Source: Natrialba asiatica DSM 12278
GTDB lineage: Archaea; Halobacteriota; Halobacteria; Halobacteriales; Natrialbaceae
Reading direction: 5' to 3'
Assembly (NCBI RefSeq): GCF_000337555.1
Contig: NZ_AOIO01000041.1
Span: 1-64,000 of the forward strand
DNA length: 64,000 nucleotides
Shown: positions 25,875 to 35,134 of the stretch, piece by piece
How positions within the stretch are numbered: position 1 is the stretch's first letter
How the letters are laid out: every line of letters begins with the position of its first letter
Notes under the pieces: model-generated
Databases searched by the model: none
Told to the model about the DNA's origin: nothing
The model's input: the letters and a program-made list of their open reading frames with translations, nothing else
Position numbers and translations under genes: made by a program

Positions 25875-27875
25875 ATGGCCGCATTTATCGAAGCTCTGCT
25901 GAAGGAACGGCTCTGGTACTGGTTAGAGACTCAGAAAGGGATGGATGTTGAAGGAGAGGTGAATCTTGGAACGGGACGCATCGATCTGATTGCCAAGACG
26001 CCGGACAACGAGGTATGGGGGATTGAGTTGAAAAGCAAATCTGGAGTCGGTTTTGGATCTACTCTCTATGATCAGAGCCATCGATACATGGAGAGCGGTG
26101 CTCTAGATCGGATTTTCTTCGCATCCCATGCCGTTGATGGTCTCCAGAATGTTCTCAATGGGTCGAACAAACCAGACATCGGCATTTTAAACCAGACCAG
26201 TCAGAAGCTGTGTGCTGGTATCACTGCTGGGGAGTATAAACGGGAAACCGTCGATCATGCGATTGAACAGGCGCTCCCGGAGGAATTTCTGAATCGTCGC
26301 ACTTCGGCGGCCGCTACTATTCGGAAGTACATCTCCTCTAAACTTGATGGGCCAGTGGCGGACTCAAAATCCCCGATTCCGTTGACACAGGCTATGACCG
26401 AGCTTCAACGCGCTCGCTGCCCCACGGAGATGGGAATTATCCATGTCCCGCTCAATCTCAGGGGAGGCGTCCTCTACGATATTGAGAAAAATATCGACCC
26501 AGACCAAGCCTACGAACCTCATATCTTGCGCGATGCTGAGTTCCTCTCTCGCGAGACCGACCCCGTGTTCGCGCGACGTGAAGAACCGTGGGTCCGTCAT
26601 TGTATCTGGCGAGAGTATGGGGGTCTTCCCGAGGCGTATCTCCCTAATGTACGGGAGTCGGATCAGGCGTTCCGCCCGATAGATCTCCTCGCATTCCCAG
26701 AAAGTCCAGACCCGACAGATGCTGTCGAGGCCCCGGATCTCAACGAGGTCATTGGCGTTGAAGCAAAGGGTGAATCATCCTTTGGCGGGGACCGAATGAT
26801 TCGGCAGCTCTCTGAATTTCTCCAGACAAAGACCCTATCTCGGCTCTATCTTGCAGTTCCTCAATCCCTCGAAGAGGAGAGTCTAAACGTTCTATCTCTG
26901 CATGAGGAACTGGATGAAGTAGGGATCCTGGCCGTCGATGAGGACGGGACGGTCAGCCTCGCTCGGCGAGCGACGAATATGATCCCTCAGCACGATGGAT
27001 ACATGGATAGATACAGGCCCAGAAAAATCGGCTACGGGGACATCACACTTGAACGAGGACAGGATGTCATCTCTCCCTTTGTTACTGAAGAAGAAGCAGA
27101 ACGCTTGAAGAACTCAGATGCAGCCGAGTATGCACAGGATCTCCTGACCGACAATTCAGAATTAGCGGATACAAATGGCTGGATCTCTGCAACCTTTTCA
27201 AACTCACTCCGGTCGCCAGAGTCTGAGTTTGAACAAGGGAAAAAAGCTCGATCGTATCTCCTCAAAGGACGGTCTGCTGATCCCTACCATGATAGCGAGG
27301 ACCCGTTCGAAAACCCATCAGAGATGAAACAAGGCTATGTTCGCCTCACTATCACCGATTTCGAAGCGGATGGAGACTTTGCTCTCAAGCTTCATTTTGG
27401 ACGCGGGTCGTGGGAGGGAGGTTACATCTGGTTAGCTGGCGACGAGGTCAAACAACTGGAGGCTGTGCTGGTATCGCTTGAGACAATTTCTGGTGGTGAG
27501 GTCCCTGGTCAGGGAAAAGTCCTCGATCTGGAGACATACCCGTTCGATCATGCCGAGAACGAGCCTCACCGGATATCCGGCAGCTCTGGCGAAGAAGAAC
27601 CATTAATACTGCAGATTACTTCCTCGAACGAAGACAATGTGTTCGCAAAAATGCGTCTCGGAGAAGGTAATGCCGAAGGGGTTGATGTGGAACTCACCAA
27701 ACCGCAATGGCTTGACCTTCTCGCCACAATCGACATACTGCAAACCGCCAACCATCGCGAACTACCGGGTGAATATAGTTCGTATCCCCGTATCGGCCCT
27801 AGTGGGGAAGATACCTGGAGCCTTGGGACAGACATAGAGAAACAGAACAACCCTGACCCTCTTCCAGAGACGTAG
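25875..27875 (+). CDS. Protein with two PD-(D/E)XK nuclease-like domains
   Basis: This is a 666-residue protein. The N-terminal domain has G-R-I-D37-L-I-A, then GIE51LKSK (D-x13-E-x-K), a clean restriction-endonuclease-like core. A second core follows: FRPID270LLAF, then VIGVE296AK298GE. The C-terminal 200 residues (from about 460) are beta-rich and acidic with no motif I know. Tandem nuclease folds in one chain could give a double-strand cutter or a nuclease plus an inactive recognition copy. Leaderless promoters for this gene and the divergent propeller gene overlap. The setting among SIR2-HerA, GHKL-zincin and Argonaute genes suggests defence. The family is not recognised. Confidence 0.75.
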   Translation: MAAFIEALLKERLWYWLETQKGMDVEGEVNLGTGRIDLIAKTPDNEVWGIELKSKSGVGFGSTLYDQSHRYMESGALDRIFFASHAVDGLQNVLNGSNKPDIGILNQTSQKLCAGITAGEYKRETVDHAIEQALPEEFLNRRTSAAATIRKYISSKLDGPVADSKSPIPLTQAMTELQRARCPTEMGIIHVPLNLRGGVLYDIEKNIDPDQAYEPHILRDAEFLSRETDPVFARREEPWVRHCIWREYGGLPEAYLPNVRESDQAFRPIDLLAFPESPDPTDAVEAPDLNEVIGVEAKGESSFGGDRMIRQLSEFLQTKTLSRLYLAVPQSLEEESLNVLSLHEELDEVGILAVDEDGTVSLARRATNMIPQHDGYMDRYRPRKIGYGDITLERGQDVISPFVTEEEAERLKNSDAAEYAQDLLTDNSELADTNGWISATFSNSLRSPESEFEQGKKARSYLLKGRSADPYHDSEDPFENPSEMKQGYVRLTITDFEADGDFALKLHFGRGSWEGGYIWLAGDEVKQLEAVLVSLETISGGEVPGQGKVLDLETYPFDHAENEPHRISGSSGEEEPLILQITSSNEDNVFAKMRLGEGNAEGVDVELTKPQWLDLLATIDILQTANHRELPGEYSSYPRIGPSGEDTWSLGTDIEKQNNPDPLPET

Positions 27876-28035
27876 CTGTCCTCTGTAACTACTAGGTGCC
27901 CATTCTGCGACGTGGACTTAATTAGGCTAGCACTCATTTTACAGCGGTTCTTGGGCTTTGATCCCTGACGAGAAAGTAACCAACAGGCTCTCGATAGACG
28001 GCACATTTATCGTATAGAAGTCAATTCTGGAAGAC

Positions 28036-29430
28036 ATGAATACGAAAACTGGAAAGTTCGACCTAAATATGGAGGACGTTCTTGAGGCTTGGGGGCCTGC
28101 TGACGGGGCTCGAGAACTCATTGCTAACGCCCTCGACGAACACGCACTCACCGACACGCAAGAGCCTGATATCTACCTGGATGATAAGGGTCGGTGGCAC
28201 ATTCGAGATTTCGGCCGAGGACTCCGATATGATCACTTCACGCAGGCAGAAAACGAGGAGAAACTCGAACGCCCAGATACGGTCATTGGGAAGTTCGGCG
28301 TTGGGCTGAAGGATGCGCTCGCGACCTTCCATCGGCACGGTATCAACGTGGTTATTCACTCGAAGCACAACACGTTCCGAACCGAGGAAGCACCAAAGCA
28401 TGGATTCGAAGACATCTCTACCCTTCACGTCGACGTGCAACCGCCAAAGCAGTCTCTCGAGGGGACCGACGTCATTCTCGACGGAATAAGCAAAGACGCG
28501 ATCGAGGAAGCGAAAGGGAACTTCATCCGGTACAGCGATGTCGAACAACTGGAAGCGACTCGCTTTGGGAACGTCTATCGGGTCGCCGACGGCGAATCCG
28601 CCGCGGTCTACGTCACCGGATTAAAAGTCGCTGAAGAGGAGAACTTCCTCTTCTCGTACGACATCACCAACACGACGAAGCAAATCCGAGATGCGCTCAA
28701 TCGGGAGCGTTCGAACGTTGGGCGAACGGCCTATACTGCCCGAGTGAAACGAATCCTTCGGGCATGCGAGTCTGAAACTGTCGCCGAACGTCTTGTCGAC
28801 GATCTCCAGCGGTTTACTGAGGGGAGTACCCACGACGAACTCGGTTGGAAGCCAATTCAGCTTCACGCAGTCCAGATCCTCAACGCCCGCCGGAAGGTCG
28901 TGGTCTCGACCGTCGACGAACAACGACGCAACAGAGACCTGCTTGACCATGCCCGAGACGACGGATACGATGTCGTGACGGTTCCTGACCGGATCCGTGA
29001 CGAATTGAACTCGACAGATGATATCGATGGGAACACGATTCGCGACGTCTCCGTGTATCAGAACGAGTATGAGGACAGCTTCGAGTTCACGTGGGTTACG
29101 GAGACCGACCTCAGGGAACCTGAACGACAAATCTGGGACCTCCGTCACGACCTCTTTGAAATTGTAAGCCACCCTGCTGACTATGAGTTCCGCATTGCAC
29201 AACAGTTCAGAGCGACTGACGACGATTCAACGCAGGGACTCCATCAGGGTCGTGACCAACGTATTATCGTCCATCGAGATGTCCTGACTGACGCAAGCAC
29301 TTTCCTGGGGGTGCTGCTTCATGAGCTGGCGCACACTCGGACTCCATTCCCGGATCAAACTAGGGAATTCGAGAACGCGCTTACCGACCTTCTCGGCGAG
29401 GTCGGACAGGTGGCTGTACACAAGGAGTAA
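28036..29430 (+). CDS. GHKL ATPase fused to zincin metallopeptidase-like domain
   Basis: This is a 464-residue protein. The N-terminal domain has the GHKL/Hsp90-type ATP-binding boxes: E27-L-I-A-N31-A-L-D34 (N box), D58-F-G-R-G62 (G1), and G85-K-F-G-V-G90-L (G2). A helical middle region follows. The C-terminus has LLH429E430LAH433T, a zinc protease motif, with glutamates at about 444-446 as a possible third ligand. ATP-driven dimer closure could gate the protease, as in MORC-like or Hsp90-like switches; this is inference. A TTTATC box about 27 bp before the ATG suggests a leaderless transcript. It precedes the exonuclease-Argonaute cluster on the same strand. No named family comes to mind for this fusion. 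Confidence 0.8.
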   Translation: MNTKTGKFDLNMEDVLEAWGPADGARELIANALDEHALTDTQEPDIYLDDKGRWHIRDFGRGLRYDHFTQAENEEKLERPDTVIGKFGVGLKDALATFHRHGINVVIHSKHNTFRTEEAPKHGFEDISTLHVDVQPPKQSLEGTDVILDGISKDAIEEAKGNFIRYSDVEQLEATRFGNVYRVADGESAAVYVTGLKVAEEENFLFSYDITNTTKQIRDALNRERSNVGRTAYTARVKRILRACESETVAERLVDDLQRFTEGSTHDELGWKPIQLHAVQILNARRKVVVSTVDEQRRNRDLLDHARDDGYDVVTVPDRIRDELNSTDDIDGNTIRDVSVYQNEYEDSFEFTWVTETDLREPERQIWDLRHDLFEIVSHPADYEFRIAQQFRATDDDSTQGLHQGRDQRIIVHRDVLTDASTFLGVLLHELAHTRTPFPDQTREFENALTDLLGEVGQVAVHKE

Positions 29431-29507
29431 CCCAGAATCAAAACATCTGGTAGAAACAACTGCGTATTTGCCGGATTTTCCCCGAACCATGGATGAGTCT
29501 ACCAGTG

Positions 29508-29516
29508 ATTTATATC
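29508..29516 (+). promoter_or_regulatory. TATA box of the DEDD exonuclease gene
   Basis: GATTTATAT lies about 27 bp before the ATG at 29540. This places the transcription start at the start codon and argues against the upstream in-frame ATG at 29489. Confidence 0.55.
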
Positions 29517-29539
29517 CACGTATTGAGCAGTCAGCGGAT

Positions 29540-30238
29540 ATGAGTCACGGAACGCTCGCGATTGACGTCGAAACTGCTAGCCCCTTTAACGATCCTGGCT
29601 GGGATGATTTCGATGACACCGCTTACTTCGAACTGGTTGCAATTGCGCTTGGCTATCAATCTGAACCTGAGGGCCCAATTGAGACGACGGTGCTCTTTCG
29701 TCGTGGGGGATGGGACGATGACTCTACCGCCTCTCTGTTAGAAGACGCCGTCTCCTGGTGTCGTGCTCGGGATGCAAGTCGTACGCTCACCTATAACGGA
29801 GATGGGTTTGACGCCATCCACCTTCGCAACTGGGGTGCACTCGTGGGTGTCGACGTTGAACCGCTGCTCGTTGGTCACGAGGATCTGAGACATCCAGCGA
29901 CTGAACGCCACGGTAATCGACTTCCGGAATGGAAGGACTTCCCGAAGTTCGAGACGCTCTGTGACTGGGAGGGCGTTGAGACGACATCTACCTACTACTC
30001 CGATTATAATCTGGAGACGTCTCTGCAGGGATACGATGCGATTGACTCCGCACATGTACAGGGCAAGCACATCGGGCAGGTTCTGGGAGAGCTGTATGTC
30101 GATGGACTTGATAACGGTGATACTGGCCCCTGCTCGATAGATGACCTCGAACGATTGATTTCGCATTATGCTACAGGGGACATTGAGCCCCTTTTCGAAC
30201 TCGACCGTCTATTTAACCCTCCTGAAGAGCCCGTATAG
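29540..30238 (+). CDS. DEDDy 3'-5' exonuclease (DnaQ-like) next to Argonaute
   Basis: This is a 232-residue RNase H-fold exonuclease. Motif I is TLAID9VE11TA, motif II is LTYNGDGFD91AIHL, and motif III is Y210ATGD214, so all four acidic residues and the tyrosine of the DEDDy class are present. The size fits a single exonuclease domain without a polymerase. I chose the ATG at 29540 because of its TATA box; 29489 would add 17 residues. It lies 219 bp before the Argonaute start on the same strand. A trimming exonuclease beside a DNA-guided Argonaute could make or mature guides, or degrade cut targets. That role is inference. Confidence 0.85.
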   Translation: MSHGTLAIDVETASPFNDPGWDDFDDTAYFELVAIALGYQSEPEGPIETTVLFRRGGWDDDSTASLLEDAVSWCRARDASRTLTYNGDGFDAIHLRNWGALVGVDVEPLLVGHEDLRHPATERHGNRLPEWKDFPKFETLCDWEGVETTSTYYSDYNLETSLQGYDAIDSAHVQGKHIGQVLGELYVDGLDNGDTGPCSIDDLERLISHYATGDIEPLFELDRLFNPPEEPV

Positions 30239-30299
30239 CGAATTCAATTCTCCCCTTACAATTCTGTGACCCGAATAGTGGCTCGATACCGGTTCTGAC

Positions 30300-30329
30300 A
30301 CTCTTAAGATTAATATTATCATTAAATGG
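30300..30329. repeat. AT-rich palindromic motif, copy 8
   Basis: CTTAAGATTAATATTATCAT (30302-30321) with a following TAAATGG lies in the region between the exonuclease and Argonaute genes, about 130 bp before the preferred Argonaute start. Confidence 0.7.
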
Positions 30330-30456
30330 CTGTAGTACTTCTTCTGATGTGCCAATTCAAAAATCGACCCCCAATTGGGTTTCTAGAATCAAAAGCAACA
30401 TCGCGTTTCAGCTTTCCCCTAGAATTAAGTTATGTGATGCGTACCTCTGTTTGAGG

Positions 30457-32976
30457 ATGAAGACTCAGGACGACATCGCTCACAAGCAGCCGATAACAAT
30501 CGAGGTTCAGATCCTCAAGGAACTCGACAAGCCCAGTCCGAAGATGGCGACCCGTTTTCTTGTCGCTGACCGTGACGGGAACCGGTTCTCGTTGGCGATC
30601 TGGAAGAATAACGCGCTCTCGGATTATGACTGGACGATCGGCCAATGGTACCGACTCGAGAACGCACGCGGAAATGTCTTCAACGGGAAACAGAGTCTGA
30701 ATGGCTCGTCGAAAATGCGTGCAACACCCCTGGAGGCATCAGAGGAAGACGAGACCAGTACCGACGATGTAGGCCGTGTTGATACCATCCTCGGAAACAT
30801 GTCGCCTGACCAGGCATACCTTTCGCTCTTCCCGATCAGTCGATCCTTCGATACCCTCTCGGTCTACGAGTACTCGATTGAAGCGGCTGAGGCCTTCGAG
30901 GATGCCCCTGATACAGTCACCTACCGGTGCGCTGGTCGACTCCGACGGATCACTGGCGCGGGTGTAGCGTATGCTGGTTCAATGCGAATAGTATCGACCC
31001 GAAAACTCCCAGATAAACTCGCGGATCCCTTTTCACTGAGCGAGCCCACAGAGCGAGAGTTGAATGCGACTGATGCTCGAGACCGTCATCGGATCGAGCG
31101 GCTCCTCAAGTCACTCGTCAAAGCTGCAATCGACGACTCGACGTACGACCCGTACCAGATCAACCGGATTCGTGCGCGAACACCGTCGATCACTGCCGGA
31201 GATGGGCTCTTCGAGGCGTGTTACGAATTCGCCGCACGGGTTGATGTCATGCCATCGGGTGATGCATTCGTAGGCATCGAAGTGCGCTACCACACACGGA
31301 GTCAGGTCACTGCTGACGTCTACGAGGACAAGACTGCCGAGTTGGTCGGAACTATCGTCGAGCACGACCCCGAGCGGTACAACATCAGTGGGACCGGACG
31401 AGTAGTGGGATTCACCGATCACCACTTCACCGATGCTCTCGACGAACTCGGCGGCCTCTCACTTGCAGACTGGTATGCTCAGAAGGATCGCGTTCCCGAA
31501 GGTGTCCTTGAGGCGCTCCGCGAGAAAAATCCACGGCTCGTCGATATCCAGTATCAAGAAGACGAACCTGCTCGAATCCACGTGCCAGATCTGCTCCGAG
31601 TCGCGCCGCGCAAGGAAGTGGTCAAGGAACTGGACCCAGCCTTCCATCGACGGTGGGACCGCGAGGCAAAGATGCTCCCAGACAAGCGGTTCCGCCACGC
31701 TATCGAGTTCGTCGATCATCTCGGCAGCCTTCCCGACATCGATGCGACGGTTGCTCCAGAGCCTCTCGGTCCGAGTCTCTCCTATATGTCGACAGCCGTC
31801 GATCGCGAGAAGAATCTCCGATTCAAGGACGGACGAACGGCTACCACTCCGTCGAGTGGGATTCGCTCAGGGGTTTACCAGCAACCCACGAGCTTCGATA
31901 TCGCGTACGTCTACCCCACGGAGAGCGAACAGGAGAGTAAGCAGTTCATCTCGAACTTCGAGAACAAGCTTTCACAATGCCAGTGTGAGCCAACGGCAGC
32001 GCGTCATGTTCCCTACGAACTCGGTGGTGAACTCAGCTACCTTGCTGTCATCAACGAACTGGAGTCGGTAGACGCTGTCCTTGCTGTCGTCCCACCACGG
32101 GACGACGACCGAATCACTGCTGGGGATATCACCGATCCGTACCCTGAATTCAAGAAAGGGCTCGGAAAGCAAAAGATTCCGTCTCAGATGATCGTGACCG
32201 AAAACCTCGGCACGAGATGGGTGATGAACAACACTGCAATGGGGCTCATTGCAGGTGCTGGTGGTGTTCCATGGCGCGTCGACGAGATGCCCGGCGAAGC
32301 GGACTGTTTCATCGGCCTCGACGTCACTCGCGATCCGGAGACGGGGCAACATCTCGGGGCCAGTGCAAACGTGGTCTACGCTGACGGTACGGTCTTCGCC
32401 TCGAAGACCCAGACACTGCAATCGGGAGAGACGTTCGACGAACAATCCATCATCGACGTCATCAAAGACGTCTTCCAGGAATTCGTTCGACGCGAAGGGC
32501 GGTCACCCGAGCATATCGTCATCCATCGCGACGGTCGGCTATTCGAGGATGCAGATGAGATTCAGGCTCCATTTGCAGACTCGGGCGTCTCAATCGACAT
32601 CCTCGACATCCGGAAGAGCGGTGCTCCACGCATCGCCCAGTACGAGGATAACTCGTTCAAAATCGATGAAAAGGGCAGGCTGTTCATCTCCCAAGATGAT
32701 ACCCACGGGTTCATCGCGACCACCGGGAAACCCGAATTCGATGATTCGGATAACCTCGGTACCCCGAAAACGCTACGCGTCGTTCGACGTGCGGGCGACA
32801 CGCCGATGCTGACGCTCCTGAAGCAGGTGTACTGGCTGAGTGAAGCCCACGTCGGAAGTGTCTCGCGGAGTGTTCGGCTTCCAATTACGACCTACTATGC
32901 AGACCGCTGCGCTGAGCACGCTCGAGAAGGCTATCTACTCCACGGTGAACTGATCGAGGGGGTTCCGTACCTGTAG
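30457..32976 (+). CDS. ago: Long prokaryotic Argonaute, NgAgo-like, catalytically intact
   Basis: This is an 839-residue Argonaute. The N-terminus (residues about 8-90, KMATRFLVADRDGNRFSLAI and after) is an OB-fold-like domain resembling the RPA-like domain of Natronobacterium gregoryi Argonaute. The MID region is around residues 490-600. In the PIWI domain all four catalytic residues are present: D622 (FIGLDVTRD), E658 (QSGETFDEQ), D692 (VIHRDGRLF) and D816 (TTYYADRCAEHA). The C-terminal segment LPITTYYAD is the same as I recall in NgAgo. Nicking or cutting of DNA with a short guide is expected from the family, and the actual guide type is unknown. The start at 30457 leaves out a 36-residue upstream extension from GTG 30349 that has no domain features. 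Confidence 0.93.
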   Translation: MKTQDDIAHKQPITIEVQILKELDKPSPKMATRFLVADRDGNRFSLAIWKNNALSDYDWTIGQWYRLENARGNVFNGKQSLNGSSKMRATPLEASEEDETSTDDVGRVDTILGNMSPDQAYLSLFPISRSFDTLSVYEYSIEAAEAFEDAPDTVTYRCAGRLRRITGAGVAYAGSMRIVSTRKLPDKLADPFSLSEPTERELNATDARDRHRIERLLKSLVKAAIDDSTYDPYQINRIRARTPSITAGDGLFEACYEFAARVDVMPSGDAFVGIEVRYHTRSQVTADVYEDKTAELVGTIVEHDPERYNISGTGRVVGFTDHHFTDALDELGGLSLADWYAQKDRVPEGVLEALREKNPRLVDIQYQEDEPARIHVPDLLRVAPRKEVVKELDPAFHRRWDREAKMLPDKRFRHAIEFVDHLGSLPDIDATVAPEPLGPSLSYMSTAVDREKNLRFKDGRTATTPSSGIRSGVYQQPTSFDIAYVYPTESEQESKQFISNFENKLSQCQCEPTAARHVPYELGGELSYLAVINELESVDAVLAVVPPRDDDRITAGDITDPYPEFKKGLGKQKIPSQMIVTENLGTRWVMNNTAMGLIAGAGGVPWRVDEMPGEADCFIGLDVTRDPETGQHLGASANVVYADGTVFASKTQTLQSGETFDEQSIIDVIKDVFQEFVRREGRSPEHIVIHRDGRLFEDADEIQAPFADSGVSIDILDIRKSGAPRIAQYEDNSFKIDEKGRLFISQDDTHGFIATTGKPEFDDSDNLGTPKTLRVVRRAGDTPMLTLLKQVYWLSEAHVGSVSRSVRLPITTYYADRCAEHAREGYLLHGELIEGVPYL

Positions 32977-32990
32977 CCACCCCTCGGCCG

Positions 32991-35096
32991 ATGGTGAGCG
33001 GTGATCTCACCACTGAGTCCGTTCAAACCCACAAATCCATGAACTTCAGCACCCCTATCACAGTCCCACGCAGTGACGGCGACGACACGGTCGAAATCGA
33101 GATGGAGTTCGCGATGGTCCGGTCGTGGCGGTCGTTCGTGAAGTACTTCGGTGAAGCACGGGCGATTCGCACTGTCACCTACTCGCAGTCGCCACAGATA
33201 ATTCACGAAGTATTCAATCACGAAAAGCTCGACATCGACTTCCTCGAAGTGGTTATCGGTGATTACCGCCAGAGTGAGTATCGAAAAGATCTGCAGGGAG
33301 ACGTCGACTTGGCAGCGCAACTAAACCATCTGCTCCAGAATGAGCAGCTTCAGCTGTTTACTCTCGATAAGCAGGTGACGCTTCACTCGAAGCTGTACCT
33401 GATCGAGAATCGCGATGGTACTCGTACACTCATACTCGGGTCACCCAACCTCTCGAAACAAGCGTGGGAGGGAAACCAGACGAACATGCTGGTTGCCTTT
33501 ACAACGGATGGGACTTCACTTATCGACACCTGGTTCGAGAAGTTCTATGAGGCACATCGAAAGCAATGCGAGGTGTTCATGAAGGATCTCACAGAGCGAC
33601 TCGATGCTGCCGAGACACCAGAGGAGCAAACAGAGGAACTGCACCTCTGGGTCGATGGAACGATGCCGTCGAACAACCCCACTGGAGATCTTCACCGCCG
33701 TATCGTCGATCTTCTCGACGAAAACGACGAGCGGATTCGACGGGTCAACGTGGCTTCCGACCCGGATGAGGCAGACGAAGTTATTGCGCTCGCAACGGAC
33801 GGTTCCGGAGATGTCGACCCCACCGATGTTGGACCGAGCCAACAGATTCGACTCTCGCCACAGGGTCTCGAAGACCCGGTCAAAAGCGCCAAATCTACGC
33901 TTACACGTCACAACGTTGCCGTGAAACCGACCGAACTTCGTGGATCACCAGCTGGCTTCGCTCGCTATATGCGGTCGTTCAATGACGACTTTCCGATAAT
34001 GTGGCTCAATGAGAAAGAGCAGTCGGTTAGAATGCAGGTGGACAACACCACCCTAGAACTCACTGCTTCGCCCGACCACGCCTCGGAGGTCGACGACGCA
34101 CTAGCGCATATTGAATCTTACATCGAGACGATTCAGCGCTTTGGGGACACGAAGTACTCCGAGGCCACGATGGCCCATTTCTATGAGGCACTGATCTACT
34201 TTTTTTGGGCCCCGTTCGCGGATTACTTCGCTAGCCACTACGCTGGTACTCCCGGCGCTGAGCTCGACAAGGATCTCCCATTCCTCTACATTCACGGTGG
34301 AAACGACTCCGGAAAGGGGATGTTCATCCGGTTTGCGATTCGACTCATCTCGAATGGGTATGTGGCAGAACCTGTGGAAGGAACACAGTTCACGAAGGAC
34401 GCAATCAACCGGTGTCGAGGGTCGAATACCGTCTTCCCGTTCGTCGTCGACGACGTCGATAAGGGCAATGTCGAGCGAGACATCGTCAAGACCTACTGGG
34501 AAGGGGGATGGGATGGCTCAGTTTCGTTCCCCACATTCATTTTCACCAGTAACCACACGAAGCCCAAATCGGAGTTCCGCACCCGAATGAAGGTCCTCGA
34601 CTTCGACGTCATGTTCGATGTCACTGGTGACCAGCGCGAGAAAGCCGCCCGAATTGCAAACGAACCGAACCGACTCTTCTCCTGGTTCTCGCACTTCATG
34701 TTCGAGCAAGACCTTTCGCTTCCGGACCGGTCGGACAAGTTAGCTGTCGCTCGAGATGTCTTCAAACAGCTCTACGAATTTGCCGAGCGTGACGAACCAA
34801 ACTACTTCCCGTCTGAAGGCCCTGCCGAGGACATCTATGACCATGGCCGGCGAGTGTGGCGACACGCACACGAGAGCGGCCTGTTCACCCTTGAAACGCG
34901 GAACGGGGTCATCCGGGCCGACTTCTCCGCTGAACTCGAGTCACAAGACGTCTGGAAGTACCAGAAGCTCGTGCCCGCGACGATTCGGGCAGAAAAGCAA
35001 CGAGCACGGATCGAGTTTAGTCAACCTGAGCGGTTCTTTGAGTGGACTGGTATCAAACCCAAACGCGGGTTCTTGCAGCGTCTGGGATTCAGATAG
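32991..35096 (+). CDS. PLD-type nuclease fused to P-loop (SF3-like) ATPase
   Basis: This is a 701-residue protein starting 14 bp after the Argonaute stop, so almost certainly co-transcribed. The N-terminal domain (1-200) has one HKD motif, H132-S-K134 with the downstream GSPN (150-153), as in phospholipase-D-superfamily nucleases that act as dimers. A central acidic linker follows. The C-terminal half has Walker A GGNDSGKG (436-443), a Walker B-like PFVVDDVD (483-490) and a sensor-type FTSNHTK near 518-524, resembling SF3 or D5-like helicase ATPases. PLD nucleases are known neighbours of long Argonautes, but I do not know this fusion as a described component. An ATG at 33039 is a possible later start. 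Confidence 0.82.
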   Translation: MVSGDLTTESVQTHKSMNFSTPITVPRSDGDDTVEIEMEFAMVRSWRSFVKYFGEARAIRTVTYSQSPQIIHEVFNHEKLDIDFLEVVIGDYRQSEYRKDLQGDVDLAAQLNHLLQNEQLQLFTLDKQVTLHSKLYLIENRDGTRTLILGSPNLSKQAWEGNQTNMLVAFTTDGTSLIDTWFEKFYEAHRKQCEVFMKDLTERLDAAETPEEQTEELHLWVDGTMPSNNPTGDLHRRIVDLLDENDERIRRVNVASDPDEADEVIALATDGSGDVDPTDVGPSQQIRLSPQGLEDPVKSAKSTLTRHNVAVKPTELRGSPAGFARYMRSFNDDFPIMWLNEKEQSVRMQVDNTTLELTASPDHASEVDDALAHIESYIETIQRFGDTKYSEATMAHFYEALIYFFWAPFADYFASHYAGTPGAELDKDLPFLYIHGGNDSGKGMFIRFAIRLISNGYVAEPVEGTQFTKDAINRCRGSNTVFPFVVDDVDKGNVERDIVKTYWEGGWDGSVSFPTFIFTSNHTKPKSEFRTRMKVLDFDVMFDVTGDQREKAARIANEPNRLFSWFSHFMFEQDLSLPDRSDKLAVARDVFKQLYEFAERDEPNYFPSEGPAEDIYDHGRRVWRHAHESGLFTLETRNGVIRADFSAELESQDVWKYQKLVPATIRAEKQRARIEFSQPERFFEWTGIKPKRGFLQRLGFR

Positions 35097-35134
35097 TCTG
35101 CACGTATTCTTTTCACTATCCAATCTTTGTGTCG

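Noticed and set aside
30349-30456. Longer Argonaute start at GTG 30349
   Set aside because: The extra 36 residues have no domain features and lie next to an AT-rich repeat. The ATG at 30457 begins just before the recognisable OB-fold region.
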